A stretch of 64,000 bases of DNA. Origin: Candidatus Chloroheliaceae bacterium. Its GTDB lineage: Bacteria > Chloroflexota > Chloroflexia > Chloroheliales > Chloroheliaceae. The stretch covers positions 23,253-87,252 of the forward strand of contig JACAUC010000001.1 of the NCBI GenBank assembly GCA_013390945.1, in the 5' to 3' direction. Below the pieces are notes generated by a model. The model saw nothing but the letters and a program-made list of their open reading frames with translations. It was not told the origin of the DNA and did not search any database. Positions 8,461 through 16,640 of the stretch are shown here, piece after piece. Both the position numbers and the translations under genes were made by a program. Each line of letters begins with the position of its first letter. The stretch's first letter is position 1.

Positions 8461-9549
8461 ATGAGAAGTGCAATAGAGAGTGTGCAAACACAGGTACAAA
8501 TAGACCTTTTCAGTCCTAACTCTACACCCACAACTCTACTCAGAAAGATTGAACAGGCTACCTCGGAAAATTCAAGGGTAGTATTAGTTTGGCCGGAGCG
8601 ACTTCTTCAGTCCTCCCTCACGGCTTGGCAAGCCCTTGATTTGTTATTGGTGGAGCATGTGCTTACCAACCCTAATACTCAACACCCTTGGGCGCGGCTT
8701 TCAGTTCCAGAGTTTAGCTATCTGTTGCCCGATCACCTGTCTCAAGCGGGAAGCTTGCAATTGGTGGAATATTTGCAAGGCTTAGCCTCACACCAAAAGC
8801 AAGGTCAAGCGTCAGTTGCTCAAGCGGAGGTAAGCGATTTAACCCTACTGCCAATTACCCCACTCCACGCCTCGAATGGTAGCCCTGAACAGGTTATTAC
8901 CCAGCTTCAGGAAATTCTTTCAGCCTCAACCAAAGGGCTACCTGGAATGGAGGGAGCAACTACCCACTTGCTTAACGAGTTTTTCAGGGAAGGCATCACT
9001 AACGCTTTTGTTCATTCTATTCCAAATTGCCTAAACGAGGCTGAAGTGAACACTGAAAAGAGCATTGGACTAACAGCAATAAGGGGCTACCTAGCAGCCA
9101 ATCGCACCTATCAGCATTATCAGGATCGTACCTGTAACCAGTCGGTTACTATTTACACCATCTATGCTGGTTGCTATGATTTCGGTGTAGGGATTCCAAC
9201 TTCCCTCTCCTCTAAACCGGAATACAGCCACCAATTGTTAAACCTGCCTGACACCGAACGCAACCTAGCGGCCTTGCAAATGGTCTGCCTTCCCAAACCA
9301 GATAATTCTAGCCCAAGCGGTCTGTATCGCTTGGTCAATCTCCTTAGAACATTGCCCGTCACCAGAGTAGAGCAAGACGGTATTTATACCTATCGGGTGA
9401 TACTCAGGCTTATCAGCAACGGTGTTTACCTTGAACATTTCTACTCCGCTACCAGATTTAGTTTTGACCGACCTTTGCTTGGCACTCAACTCCAGTTGCA
9501 AATCGAACTGATCTACCGCAGCAATGTTAAGGGACAATCGCCAAATTGA
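8461..9549 (+). CDS. GHKL-type ATPase-like protein of the HerA-NurA operon
   Basis: A 362-residue protein without an obvious database name. The central part has the signature of a GHKL (histidine-kinase/MutL/Hsp90-type) ATP-binding fold: an N-box NEFFREGITNAFVHS near 173-187, a G1 box YDFGVGIP near 239-246, and a weak G2 region SSPSGLYRLVNLL near 282-295. There is no phospho-acceptor histidine domain and no membrane segment, so it is not a classical sensor kinase. The first ~150 residues are unassigned. It overlaps the upstream leader of the NurA-like gene and is in the same operon. A role as an ATP-driven switch or DNA-clamping subunit for the HerA-NurA machine is an inference. Confidence 0.6.
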   Translation: MRSAIESVQTQVQIDLFSPNSTPTTLLRKIEQATSENSRVVLVWPERLLQSSLTAWQALDLLLVEHVLTNPNTQHPWARLSVPEFSYLLPDHLSQAGSLQLVEYLQGLASHQKQGQASVAQAEVSDLTLLPITPLHASNGSPEQVITQLQEILSASTKGLPGMEGATTHLLNEFFREGITNAFVHSIPNCLNEAEVNTEKSIGLTAIRGYLAANRTYQHYQDRTCNQSVTIYTIYAGCYDFGVGIPTSLSSKPEYSHQLLNLPDTERNLAALQMVCLPKPDNSSPSGLYRLVNLLRTLPVTRVEQDGIYTYRVILRLISNGVYLEHFYSATRFSFDRPLLGTQLQLQIELIYRSNVKGQSPN

Positions 9550-9583
9550 AATCAAGAAACGACAAAAGGGAGGAATACTAACG

Positions 9584-10789
9584 ATGCTTTCAACTTGGTT
9601 TGATCGCACTTTTCTCACACAGCAGGCCCGGCAGGAAGGTGCGCGACGGGTGCGCCAGCGAAACTCTTTCGTGGCGGCGACCAGAGATTCTGGGGTAGAA
9701 GTCACTTTCTTTCCCATACCTTACATTAGCCGACCTTCCCACCGCCTAATCCTGCTCGACGAGAGTGGCTACCACTTTACCCTGCCCAATAGGGCCGGGG
9801 AGGATACTATCCTAGCTCTTAGCCGCATCTCTTATGTTATCGCTCCCACCGAAGGCCACTACCAGTACGGCCCAAAACTGGATACCATCTACTACCCCGC
9901 TCCCCTGAGCCAACACCTGACCGATTTGAGTAGCCTATGCGCCGCCAGTTTTGGGGGTAGGCAACCTTTCCGCCACGCCGATGCACCCGATTTTGTCGAG
10001 AAGCTTAATGCGGCCAAACTGCTTGAACTCACCGCCAAGAACAATACTTGGACACTCCTTCGGTCTCTGTGGTCAGGTGGCGAACTCCGTTCAGGGGATG
10101 TCGTACTGCTCGACGGCAGCCTCAATGTGGTTGTCACTCCCCAAACCGACAGTGCCGATGAAATTGACGAGGGTTTACACTCCTCCGGCATCATTTTAGC
10201 GGCTCTCTCCAAGAGTTTCGCCCCTAAATGCGCCGATATTGTAGCCAGAGGCCGACAACTTTACTCCGGTCAACCCTTCCTCTTCACCATCCCGATTGAG
10301 CGATTGCTCAAGACTGAGCAGAGGAGAGAAGCCAACCGACCTCTCTATAATCTTGGGCCAAAAGGCTATACTTTAGGTTTGCCCTTCGGTTTGGTGCTGT
10401 CTACCGATCCTACCGATTTGGAATATCATGGCCTCTTTATCAGCTATCGCTACAATCTACCGCATTACAACAAAGTGCAGGAGGGAAGGGTGGTCAAGTT
10501 GCAGGAGAATATTCCACTCAGCCAGTCCTTTATCGAGGAAGTGCTTATACCAATCGGAGCATTACTGGTTTACTATTCGAGGGGAGTAGTTAGTGCCAAT
10601 TATCCCCTCCCGGCGGCTGCCGTTCATTCTCACGTTCTTTTCACTGGCGAGGATTTGGTTTACTTCCTAGAACCCTGCCTAGCCGCAATGCTCGAAGCCG
10701 GGGAACACTTGCGCTACCTCGAAGCTGACCAGAAATCTGCTCACGAGGTGGTGGATGGCTTATTAAACCGCTTGTACCAGAGAGGATGA
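9584..10789 (+). CDS. NurA-like nuclease
   Basis: 401 residues from the ATG at 9584, which has a GGGAGGA site; the frame is open to 9524 but that start lacks one. The NurA pattern is visible: VVLLDGSLNVVV near residue 175 (motif I Asp), a following IILAALSKSF segment, and ANYPLPAAAVHSHVLF near residue 340 (the C-terminal YP...H motif of NurA). NurA proteins are Mn-dependent 5'-3' exonucleases and endonucleases that work on DNA ends inside the HerA hexamer. The gene lies two genes upstream of a HerA-like ATPase, the expected partner. The N-terminal ~100 residues match no family I know. Confidence 0.7.
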   Translation: MLSTWFDRTFLTQQARQEGARRVRQRNSFVAATRDSGVEVTFFPIPYISRPSHRLILLDESGYHFTLPNRAGEDTILALSRISYVIAPTEGHYQYGPKLDTIYYPAPLSQHLTDLSSLCAASFGGRQPFRHADAPDFVEKLNAAKLLELTAKNNTWTLLRSLWSGGELRSGDVVLLDGSLNVVVTPQTDSADEIDEGLHSSGIILAALSKSFAPKCADIVARGRQLYSGQPFLFTIPIERLLKTEQRREANRPLYNLGPKGYTLGLPFGLVLSTDPTDLEYHGLFISYRYNLPHYNKVQEGRVVKLQENIPLSQSFIEEVLIPIGALLVYYSRGVVSANYPLPAAAVHSHVLFTGEDLVYFLEPCLAAMLEAGEHLRYLEADQKSAHEVVDGLLNRLYQRG

Positions 10790-10802
10790 AAAGAGAGAAG
10801 AA

Positions 10803-11288
10803 ATGTCCAGCCTTTACCCTACGACACCAGACCCTAATCAGTTGGGTCAATTGATTGGGCGAGATACTCAGGGACGCTTATTAGCCGAACTGCATCATGC
10901 CACCGCACCTGAGTTCCTGCAATTTTTCATTGTAGTAGACGATAGCCGGGTCGGGATAGATGTGCGCCGCTACCTCTGTCAGGTGGTAGACATTGCTTAC
11001 GCCCGTCAAGCCAGTAATGATCCCAATTTTGGGGTATATCTCTATCGGCGCAGTCAGCAACCCCACCAACCCCTTTCTGAGAATGACCTAGCGATCATTG
11101 GCCGAAGTGTGGTTGCCTTGCGCCTGTTGGGTAATTTAACAGACCACCAGATCACCGAGTGTTTTACCTTGCCGCGCATCTTGTCTTTTGTACGTCACCC
11201 TACTGAAAACGAGTACGCCTTGCTGGTATCCAATCCATTGCTAGGCCCAGCACACCAAACGCAAATAGAGAACAATAACAAGGAATAG
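10803..11288 (+). CDS. Stand-alone HAS-barrel-like protein (HerA N-terminal domain homologue)
   Basis: 161 residues. The N-terminal ~70 residues resemble the HAS barrel normally fused to the front of HerA ATPases: QLGQLIGRDTQGRLLAE, FLQFFIVVDDSRVG, and then CQVVDIAYAR. In HerA this barrel docks NurA and sits around the entrance of the hexamer. The gene lies directly between nurA-like and herA-like genes, 13 bases after one and 9 before the other, and the HerA here lacks this barrel. The natural reading is that the HAS barrel has become a separate subunit. The C-terminal half is unassigned. Confidence is moderate because the barrel is a weakly conserved fold. Confidence 0.55.
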   Translation: MSSLYPTTPDPNQLGQLIGRDTQGRLLAELHHATAPEFLQFFIVVDDSRVGIDVRRYLCQVVDIAYARQASNDPNFGVYLYRRSQQPHQPLSENDLAIIGRSVVALRLLGNLTDHQITECFTLPRILSFVRHPTENEYALLVSNPLLGPAHQTQIENNNKE

Positions 11289-11297
11289 GAATAGATT

Positions 11298-13091
11298 ATG
11301 AGTGAAAGTCTTTTAGCCAAAAATCAGAGTAACAATGGTTCGGCTCAGCAAAAGCAGCACCGCGCCCTAGAATTAAAGCGGTGGAAGGCTGAGATAGCTG
11401 CTGCTTCTGACCTAGAGAAATGCCGGGAAATCGAACTCAAGTTGGCTACCGAACCAGAAAAACTCAAAGTTGAGCTTGGACGGCTACTGTCTAAAAAAAT
11501 AGGGCAATTCCTAACCGATCAGCCCGATTTGAGTCAAGATGAGGTGAAGGAGCCACCAATAGTAATATCACCCTCACTGGAATGGGTGAGTGGCACATTA
11601 AGGCAAGTGCTAGGGGCAGTAGAGCGCGTGAAACAGGGAGAAGCAGGAACTTGGGGAGTAATCCCGTTGGGCTGCCTGCGCGATGGTGGACGCAACCTTA
11701 CCCAGCATCGGGTATTGATGAAAGATCGGCTCAAAGGCAACCGGGCCGCCATCTTCGCCCAATCGGGAATGGGTAAGACCAATCTGGTCAAGGTGGTACT
11801 CTTTTGGTTAATTTTCAATCCGACGTATGGCAAACTGATCTTGGATTACAAAGGTGAGTATGTCCCTTGGACGCTTAACGAACGCGGTGAGGAAGTGCCC
11901 GGGCTGTGTGAGCATCCACTGGCTAAAGAACGGGTAGTTCTCTACACCACCAAAGAACGCCATTTGAATAACGCCAACCTCAACGCCCAAGTCAGCGTCC
12001 GCCAACTCAAAGTCAATCTACAATCTATTTTGCCGCGAGATTTGGCCCTATTTTGGCCTAACCTGACCCCTGCCCAGCAGGAGTTTCTCTTCACCTATGA
12101 TGAGGAAGCTTGGATCTATGATGTGGTTTTAGGGGAGGAGAAGGGCTGGTATAAGTTGGCAACATGGTTTGGGGAAGCTGCCGCCAAAGCGGTGGAGGAG
12201 GATGGCAAGGCTCTGGATGGGGTAGGCAAACGGGTAATCCGAAGCATCCGCAAGAAATTACAAGCTACTCAGAAGCGGGCTTATGTGGTATCCACTCCTG
12301 TTCAATTGGAAGAAGGGGCGAACCGTCGCTTAATACTATCCACCCCCTACCACAAGGATTTTGTGGAGGCACTAAAAGAAACCATCCCAAGTGCTTATCG
12401 TCGTTGGGAGGATGAAACCGAGACTTGGAACATAGGTCAGGAATACCGAACCAGTTTGTTAAGGCTAATCCATCGCTATTTTGGTGCGGTGGGTGAAAGC
12501 GACAGCCTGAGTTTGATTGGGCAAGACCTAGCGGATGGTAATCTGGTGGTGTTAGACCTCTCCGGTATAGCGGGCGAGACCGACCGCGATTTAGTAGCCA
12601 CGCTGATAACGCGGAGGCAGTTTGAGTATAACCTAGAGCGCAGCGACCTATCGGAAAGTAGCGAGAAGGGCGGGTTAGTGCCGTTTGTGGCCTTTTTTGA
12701 AGAAGCGCAAAATCTGTTAAGTACGGACAAGATGCAGGCTGGACGAGACCCGACCTTCGTTCGTCTGTTCAAGGAGGGTCGAGGGCTATCCATAGGAACG
12801 ACAAGCATCACCCAACAACCGGGAGCGTTAGCGCGTAGTTTAACGAGCCAAATAGCCTACTATGTGGTACAGCACTTGCGTTCGAGTGAAGACATTCAAA
12901 ACCTGACAGAAATGGATGGTGCATTGGAGGGAACCGAACGGGACATAGCGCGTCGGATACCGGGAAATGCACTAATGGTGGATAACGAGCGTGGATTTGC
13001 ATTACCCCTCAAGGTAGACCGCTTTGATCGGGAGTATGTGGAAGCGGTAAAGTTGGCCTACCAAGAGCTTGAGGCGGAGGAACAGAAGTAG
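11298..13091 (+). CDS. HerA-like DNA-translocating ATPase, C-terminus cut by an IS element
   Basis: A 597-residue HerA/FtsK-superfamily ATPase. Walker A is AQSGMGKTN near residues 155-163, Walker B with catalytic Glu is FVAFFEEAQNLL near 466, and ITQQPGALARSLTSQI followed by YVVQHLRSSEDI is the typical sensor/arginine-finger part. The first ~100 residues are a charged helical stretch, not a HAS barrel. The annotated stop TAG (13089-13091) is the first three bases of an inserted IS. Without the IS the frame would continue as PSTNIELPGY and end at 14181, giving 607 residues. The herA fragment near 21 kb ends in the similar PYTNIELPAQPN, which supports this. Loss of ten residues may or may not inactivate the enzyme. 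HerA pumps DNA into NurA during end resection or defence. Confidence 0.8.
   Translation: MSESLLAKNQSNNGSAQQKQHRALELKRWKAEIAAASDLEKCREIELKLATEPEKLKVELGRLLSKKIGQFLTDQPDLSQDEVKEPPIVISPSLEWVSGTLRQVLGAVERVKQGEAGTWGVIPLGCLRDGGRNLTQHRVLMKDRLKGNRAAIFAQSGMGKTNLVKVVLFWLIFNPTYGKLILDYKGEYVPWTLNERGEEVPGLCEHPLAKERVVLYTTKERHLNNANLNAQVSVRQLKVNLQSILPRDLALFWPNLTPAQQEFLFTYDEEAWIYDVVLGEEKGWYKLATWFGEAAAKAVEEDGKALDGVGKRVIRSIRKKLQATQKRAYVVSTPVQLEEGANRRLILSTPYHKDFVEALKETIPSAYRRWEDETETWNIGQEYRTSLLRLIHRYFGAVGESDSLSLIGQDLADGNLVVLDLSGIAGETDRDLVATLITRRQFEYNLERSDLSESSEKGGLVPFVAFFEEAQNLLSTDKMQAGRDPTFVRLFKEGRGLSIGTTSITQQPGALARSLTSQIAYYVVQHLRSSEDIQNLTEMDGALEGTERDIARRIPGNALMVDNERGFALPLKVDRFDREYVEAVKLAYQELEAEEQK
13084..13088. 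repeat. Target-site duplication of the IS, left copy
   Basis: AGAAG at 13084-13088, repeated as AGAAG at 14144-14148 just outside the right end of the IS. It marks the insertion site in the herA 3' end. Confidence 0.8.
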
Positions 13092-14143
13092 GACTTTCGC
13101 TTACGAGCCATTATAAGCAGGAATACGTGGCTGGCGTAATTCGGCCCACAGATAATCACTCAATAAATCATGGACTACAGCATACATAGTTTTACCTAAC
13201 GCTTTGGCTTTTACCTTGATCGAAAGCCAAGCCTGATAACAACAAGCAATGTGATTTCGTTGCGAACGTGCCTTACGACACTGACATTGTTCTAGCCCAG
13301 TTAATTGCTTAAGTTCGCGGTGCATTTGCTCGATTTGCCAGCGCACATCATTCTCGTCTTGAATGACCTGCTCCTCATCTTGCGTCAGGTCATTGGTTAT
13401 GACCCATTCAATGTTGCCGTTCGTGGCAACTACCTTGAATAAACGCACCTTGAACGGTACTTCTTTGAGCTTAACAATTTGTCCGTGATGCAATTGTTCG
13501 TCGCTCCAGCTTAATTGCTTCAGATGAACATAGCCCGTCTCAACACTAAGGCTCACTAGGCGATTTTCCTTAAGCCCAGTCACAAAGATTAACTTGAGAC
13601 GCTCAATTAGCTTGAGATTGTCCGCCGCAGCATACCAACTGTCGAAGAGGATCTTTTTAGCCAAAATGCCTTTGTCGGCTAGAGCAGCTAAAAGCATCTC
13701 GCGGAAATGTTCATTTTTGGTTTTACCATCTACTTGTGGGGCATAAATGCGGTAGTCAATCGGGTAGTAATCAGTCCCATCACTATGTACTAAATTTACT
13801 ACCCCGATACCTCGCACTAGCCCGTGTTCGTTGCCACTATATTGAAGTTTAACCAGTTCTATTTTTTTTGAGAAGCGTTTATCTTGCACACTATCATCCA
13901 CAATTAGATAGCCATCCTTATCACTATGGATTAAAGGCTGCACCAATTCCCACAGACCGTGTGCGGTCAGCTTCTCGCGTTGTAAAAAATCTGTAACCGC
14001 ATCATGCTTGACCCCTTCGAGATGGTCTGCCAGATTGGTACAGGTGTAATTTATCGGCGTGCTTATCAAATATTCAGTGTATTGTCGTTTAGTTACCATA
14101 TCTATAGTTTAACACTGACCGCAAGCTCTAAGCGAAAGTCCTA
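13089..14143. mobile_element. IS element (IS701/IS4-like DDE), 1055 bp
   Basis: The element is bounded by imperfect inverted repeats: TAGGACTTTCGCTTA at the left (13089) and its complement TAAGCGAAAGTCCTA at the right (ending 14143); homology extends a few bases further as ACGAGC against GAGC. It is flanked by the 5-bp duplication AGAAG and carries one transposase gene on the minus strand. It interrupts the 3' end of the herA-like gene. All of this is read directly from the sequence. Confidence 0.85.
13101..14099 (-). CDS. IS701-type DDE transposase
   Basis: 332 residues filling the IS. The DDE core is visible: LIVDDSVQDKRF near residue 84 (first Asp), ILFDSWYAAADNL near 167 (second Asp), and a C-terminal WQIEQMHRELKQLTGLEQCQCRKARSQRNH block near 250-275 that supplies the Glu of the YREK-like motif. 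The N-terminal HLEGVKHDAVTDFL segment is typical of IS701/IS4-group enzymes. The frame is intact, and the inverted repeats and target duplication are clean, so the element looks recently active. It points against the operon it interrupts. Confidence 0.85.
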   Translation of the reverse strand: MVTKRQYTEYLISTPINYTCTNLADHLEGVKHDAVTDFLQREKLTAHGLWELVQPLIHSDKDGYLIVDDSVQDKRFSKKIELVKLQYSGNEHGLVRGIGVVNLVHSDGTDYYPIDYRIYAPQVDGKTKNEHFREMLLAALADKGILAKKILFDSWYAAADNLKLIERLKLIFVTGLKENRLVSLSVETGYVHLKQLSWSDEQLHHGQIVKLKEVPFKVRLFKVVATNGNIEWVITNDLTQDEEQVIQDENDVRWQIEQMHRELKQLTGLEQCQCRKARSQRNHIACCYQAWLSIKVKAKALGKTMYAVVHDLLSDYLWAELRQPRIPAYNGS

Positions 14144-14148
14144 AGAAG

Positions 14149-14181
14149 CCATCCACAAATATAGAGCTACCTGGATATTGA
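14149..14181 (+). pseudogene. Detached 3' tail of the herA-like gene
   Basis: After excision of the IS and one copy of AGAAG, the herA frame continues here for ten codons (PSTNIELPGY) to a TGA at 14179-14181. The herA fragment at 20954-21176 has PYTNIELPAQPN at the same place, confirming that this is the lost C-terminus. Confidence 0.8.
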
Positions 14182-14253
14182 GTGTCGGTCAATACACCAG
14201 CATCCACATTCAGAGCCGCAGGATTGCCTAGCAGCAACAAAAGCGTAAAAATA

Positions 14254-14281
14254 CGGCATTAGTCAGTTCTGACTAATGCCG
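14254..14281. repeat. Perfect 13-bp stem-loop
   Basis: CGGCATTAGTCAG, a TT loop, then the exact complement. It may end transcripts from either side or be part of the palindrome-rich debris downstream of herA. No T-run follows on the plus strand. Confidence 0.55.
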
Positions 14282-14311
14282 TGAGTGCCTACTGCAATTC
14301 GACACCACAAA

Positions 14312-14366
14312 CCACTGCACTGCGAAATTACAAGTTACAGTAACTTGTAATTTCGCAGTGCAGTGG
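14312..14366. repeat. Perfect 55-bp palindrome
   Basis: Two 27-base arms starting CCACTGCACTGCG, exactly complementary, around a single central A. It lies exactly at the broken end of a methyltransferase remnant. The words CCACAAACCACTGC and CCACTGCAG recur on both sides of it. Confidence 0.65.
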
Positions 14367-14570
14367 CTCTTTTTAAGTGGTTTTAAGGACCACTGCAGAA
14401 AATCACCACAAAGAACGGTTTCCAGATCGAGTAACTCAAAAGTCTGGAAATCGGAAAGTAAAATGTAACGCGGTTTTTCCTGCTCTTTGAGGCTCAAAAA
14501 ATAGTCGGTAGCCTGCTCACGAGCATTTTCTAGGTTGCGGCCTGCGGATTTCTGCTCTCTTGTAATTGGT
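14367..14570 (-). pseudogene. Remnant of an MmeI-like type II restriction-methyltransferase
   Basis: Minus-strand frame reads NLENAREQATDYFLSLKEQ, then KPRYILLSDFQTFELLDLE. This is the conserved stretch of MmeI-type (type IIL/IIG) enzymes, where a Q..YF..L segment precedes PR(Y/F)ILLSDF. Only ~60 residues remain: upstream there are stops, and downstream the frame runs into the 55-bp palindrome. It is a decayed defence gene beside the HerA-NurA operon. Confidence 0.6.
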
Positions 14571-14631
14571 TCTAATCTCTGTTAATTTTGTTCGCTATCG
14601 AAAGCTGATTTATATCATATCATAAGGTTGC

Positions 14632-15837
14632 TTATTCAGCCGAATAAAGCGGTAGAGTAAAGCTGAAAGTGGAGCCTTGTCCTAAGCCAGCGGAGGTGGC
14701 CCGGATTGTACCGCCCATACTTTCTACTAAAGCTTGGGCAATAGTTAGGCCGATACCTGATCCTCCTAGCGTCCGGCTCCGCGATTTGTCCACCCGGTAA
14801 AAGCGCTCGAACAGGTGCGGCAAGTTTTCAGGAGCGATGCCCATACCACTATCGGTAACGCTATATTCAACTGCCCCTTCGGTTAAACCAACTGTAAGCT
14901 GTACTTTACCAGGAGCCGGGGTGTAGCGCAACGCATTAGTTAACAGGTTGGTCAAGACCTGTACCGCCCGGTCTGGGTCGGCCCGAACAGGAGGTAAACT
15001 ATCAGGCAAGTTGGTTTGTAATTCCAATTCCCTTCGTAGACTGGTCTCAGCGAATTGGAGGGCTAGGCGGTCTATCGCGGTATGAGCCACTTCCAATGGG
15101 TTAATCCGGGCTAAATGGAGCGGGATTTGGTGGGCCTCCGCTCGCGACAATTCTTGCAAATCATCTACTAAGTGCCTTAAACGTCCCGCCTCACCGTGAA
15201 GTTTGGCCCAAGTACGTTCGCTCGGTTCAATCACCCCATCCAGCAGCCCTTCTAAATAGCCTTCCAGAGTAGCAATTGGGGTTCTCAATTCGTGGGCTAC
15301 ATCGCCCAGTAGATCTAGACGGCGTTGCTCGGTTGCCTGCAATGCCCCGGCCATAAGGTTAAAGCTCTTAGCCAGTTCACCTAGTTCATCCTGACTGTGC
15401 GTGGCAACACGTTCGGAATAGTGACCGGAGGCAATACGGTGGCTGGCTGCCGACATCCGACGCACCAACCGTACCAACTGGCGGGTAATCAGGAGGCTCA
15501 TCGCAATAGCCGCAATCAAGGCCACTGCTCCAGCCAACCACAACGCATCAGAAAGGGCAGCCCGGAAAGCCTGCTCCACGTTAGGGTCAAGCAAGCCTTG
15601 TCCACCTCCAGCACCCGGCCCTCTCCCGAACCCGCTACCCGCTCCTGCATTTGGTCCCCGCATCTGGCGCATTCGGGAGGTAAAAGAGTCGGTTGCTACC
15701 AGATCTACGGCCCACAGTAAGATCAAAGTGCCTACCGCAATAACCGCTAGGTAGGAGAGAAAGAGCTTGAGACCAATAGAATTTAATCTCAACCGTAACC
15801 GTTTGGGCAACTTTTTGACACCGGACTTATTTTTCAT
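14632..15837 (-). CDS. Sensor histidine kinase (BaeS/EnvZ type)
   Basis: A 401-residue membrane kinase. A transmembrane helix near residues 22-48 is followed by a short Gly-rich extracytoplasmic loop (RGPNAGAGSGFGRGPG), a second helix near 95-118, a HAMP linker, and a HisKA domain with the phospho-acceptor in DVAHELRTPIATL near residue 183. The ATPase domain follows: TNLLTNALRYTP, VTDSGMGI, FERFYRVDKSRSR and GGSGIGLTIAQALVES. The sensor loop is short, so the signal is probably in or near the membrane. The ATG overlaps the stop of the response-regulator gene by four bases, so the pair is coupled. Confidence 0.9.
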   Translation of the reverse strand: MKNKSGVKKLPKRLRLRLNSIGLKLFLSYLAVIAVGTLILLWAVDLVATDSFTSRMRQMRGPNAGAGSGFGRGPGAGGGQGLLDPNVEQAFRAALSDALWLAGAVALIAAIAMSLLITRQLVRLVRRMSAASHRIASGHYSERVATHSQDELGELAKSFNLMAGALQATEQRRLDLLGDVAHELRTPIATLEGYLEGLLDGVIEPSERTWAKLHGEAGRLRHLVDDLQELSRAEAHQIPLHLARINPLEVAHTAIDRLALQFAETSLRRELELQTNLPDSLPPVRADPDRAVQVLTNLLTNALRYTPAPGKVQLTVGLTEGAVEYSVTDSGMGIAPENLPHLFERFYRVDKSRSRTLGGSGIGLTIAQALVESMGGTIRATSAGLGQGSTFSFTLPLYSAE

Positions 15838-16535
15838 ATTGGTTTAGCCTCAAAGCGGTAGCCTACTCCGCGCACCGTCTCAATAAAGCGAGTGGTCTGG
15901 GAGTTGGCTTCCAATTTCTTACGCAAATTGGCAATATGGACATCCACCACATGGTCGTCGTAATAGTCTTGACCCCAAACCCGCTCCAAGAGTTGCGCCC
16001 TTGTGAAAACGCGCCCCGGATGGCTGGCAAGAGTAGAGAGTAAGGCAAACTCTCGCGCGGTGAGCGACAGCACTTCACCTTTCAAACTAACTTCGTGCCG
16101 AGCTTCATCAATGACCAGTTCTCCAAAGCACAGGGGTGGAGGTATATCCGGCTCTTGGTTAGCCGCTAAACCAGAACGAGGACGACGTAACATCGCTTTG
16201 ACCCTTGCCACCAGTTCACGCGGACTGAAGGGTTTAGTCAGATAATCATCGGCTCCCACCGAAAGCCCCACGATTTTGTCTACTTCTTCCGTTTTGGCGG
16301 TTAGCATTATCACATAGGCATCCGAAAACTGGCGAAGCTGGCGGCAGACCTCAATCCCGTCTAAACCGGGCAACATCAAATCCAATACCACTAAATCGGG
16401 CTTATTCGCACGGGCTAATTCCAAAGCGGTCAGACCATTTGAGGCGGTGAATACCTCAAAACCCTCTCGCTGTAAATAGCTCTCTACCAACTCTACCAGA
16501 TTATTCTCGTCATCCACCACTAATATTTTAGTCAC
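15834..16535 (-). CDS. OmpR/PhoB-family response regulator
   Basis: 233 residues. The receiver domain has KILVVDDENN at the start, the phospho-acceptor Asp in DLVVLDLMLPGLDG near residue 52, and MLTAK and LTKPFSPREL further on. The C-terminal winged helix (LTAREFALLSTLASHPGRVF, VVDVHIANLRKKL, TVRGVGYRF) is the OmpR/PhoB DNA-binding type. It is the upstream gene of a two-gene operon with the kinase and is separated from groEL by a terminator hairpin. Target genes cannot be told from the sequence. Confidence 0.92.
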   Translation of the reverse strand: MTKILVVDDENNLVELVESYLQREGFEVFTASNGLTALELARANKPDLVVLDLMLPGLDGIEVCRQLRQFSDAYVIMLTAKTEEVDKIVGLSVGADDYLTKPFSPRELVARVKAMLRRPRSGLAANQEPDIPPPLCFGELVIDEARHEVSLKGEVLSLTAREFALLSTLASHPGRVFTRAQLLERVWGQDYYDDHVVDVHIANLRKKLEANSQTTRFIETVRGVGYRFEAKPI

Positions 16536-16583
16536 GATTACTCTTCTCTGTCTCCATATGTGTTACTCTCCTAATTCTAAAAG

Positions 16584-16618
16584 AAAGAGGCCACACCCCG
16601 ATAGGATGTGACCTCTTT
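16584..16618 (-). terminator. Intrinsic terminator of groES-groEL
   Basis: Stem AAAGAGGTCACA against TGTGGCCTCTTT (minus strand, one mismatch), followed by CTTTTAG. It lies 23 bases beyond the groEL stop codon and separates groEL from the two-component operon downstream. Confidence 0.7.
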
Positions 16619-16640
16619 AGTTCTAAAATTTTGGGCAGAA

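Noticed and set aside
8418..8462. 14-codon frame between XRE and GHKL genes
   Set aside because: Overlaps the XRE end and has no independent support; it is probably chance.
9174..10212. Minus-strand frames opposite the GHKL and NurA-like genes
   Set aside because: Shadow frames of longer genes with motifs and proper ribosome sites on the plus strand.
14273..14497. 74-residue minus-strand frame as an intact gene
   Set aside because: Only its first third matches MmeI-like enzymes; the rest is translated palindrome, and the homology extends upstream of its ATG. It is treated as a relic.
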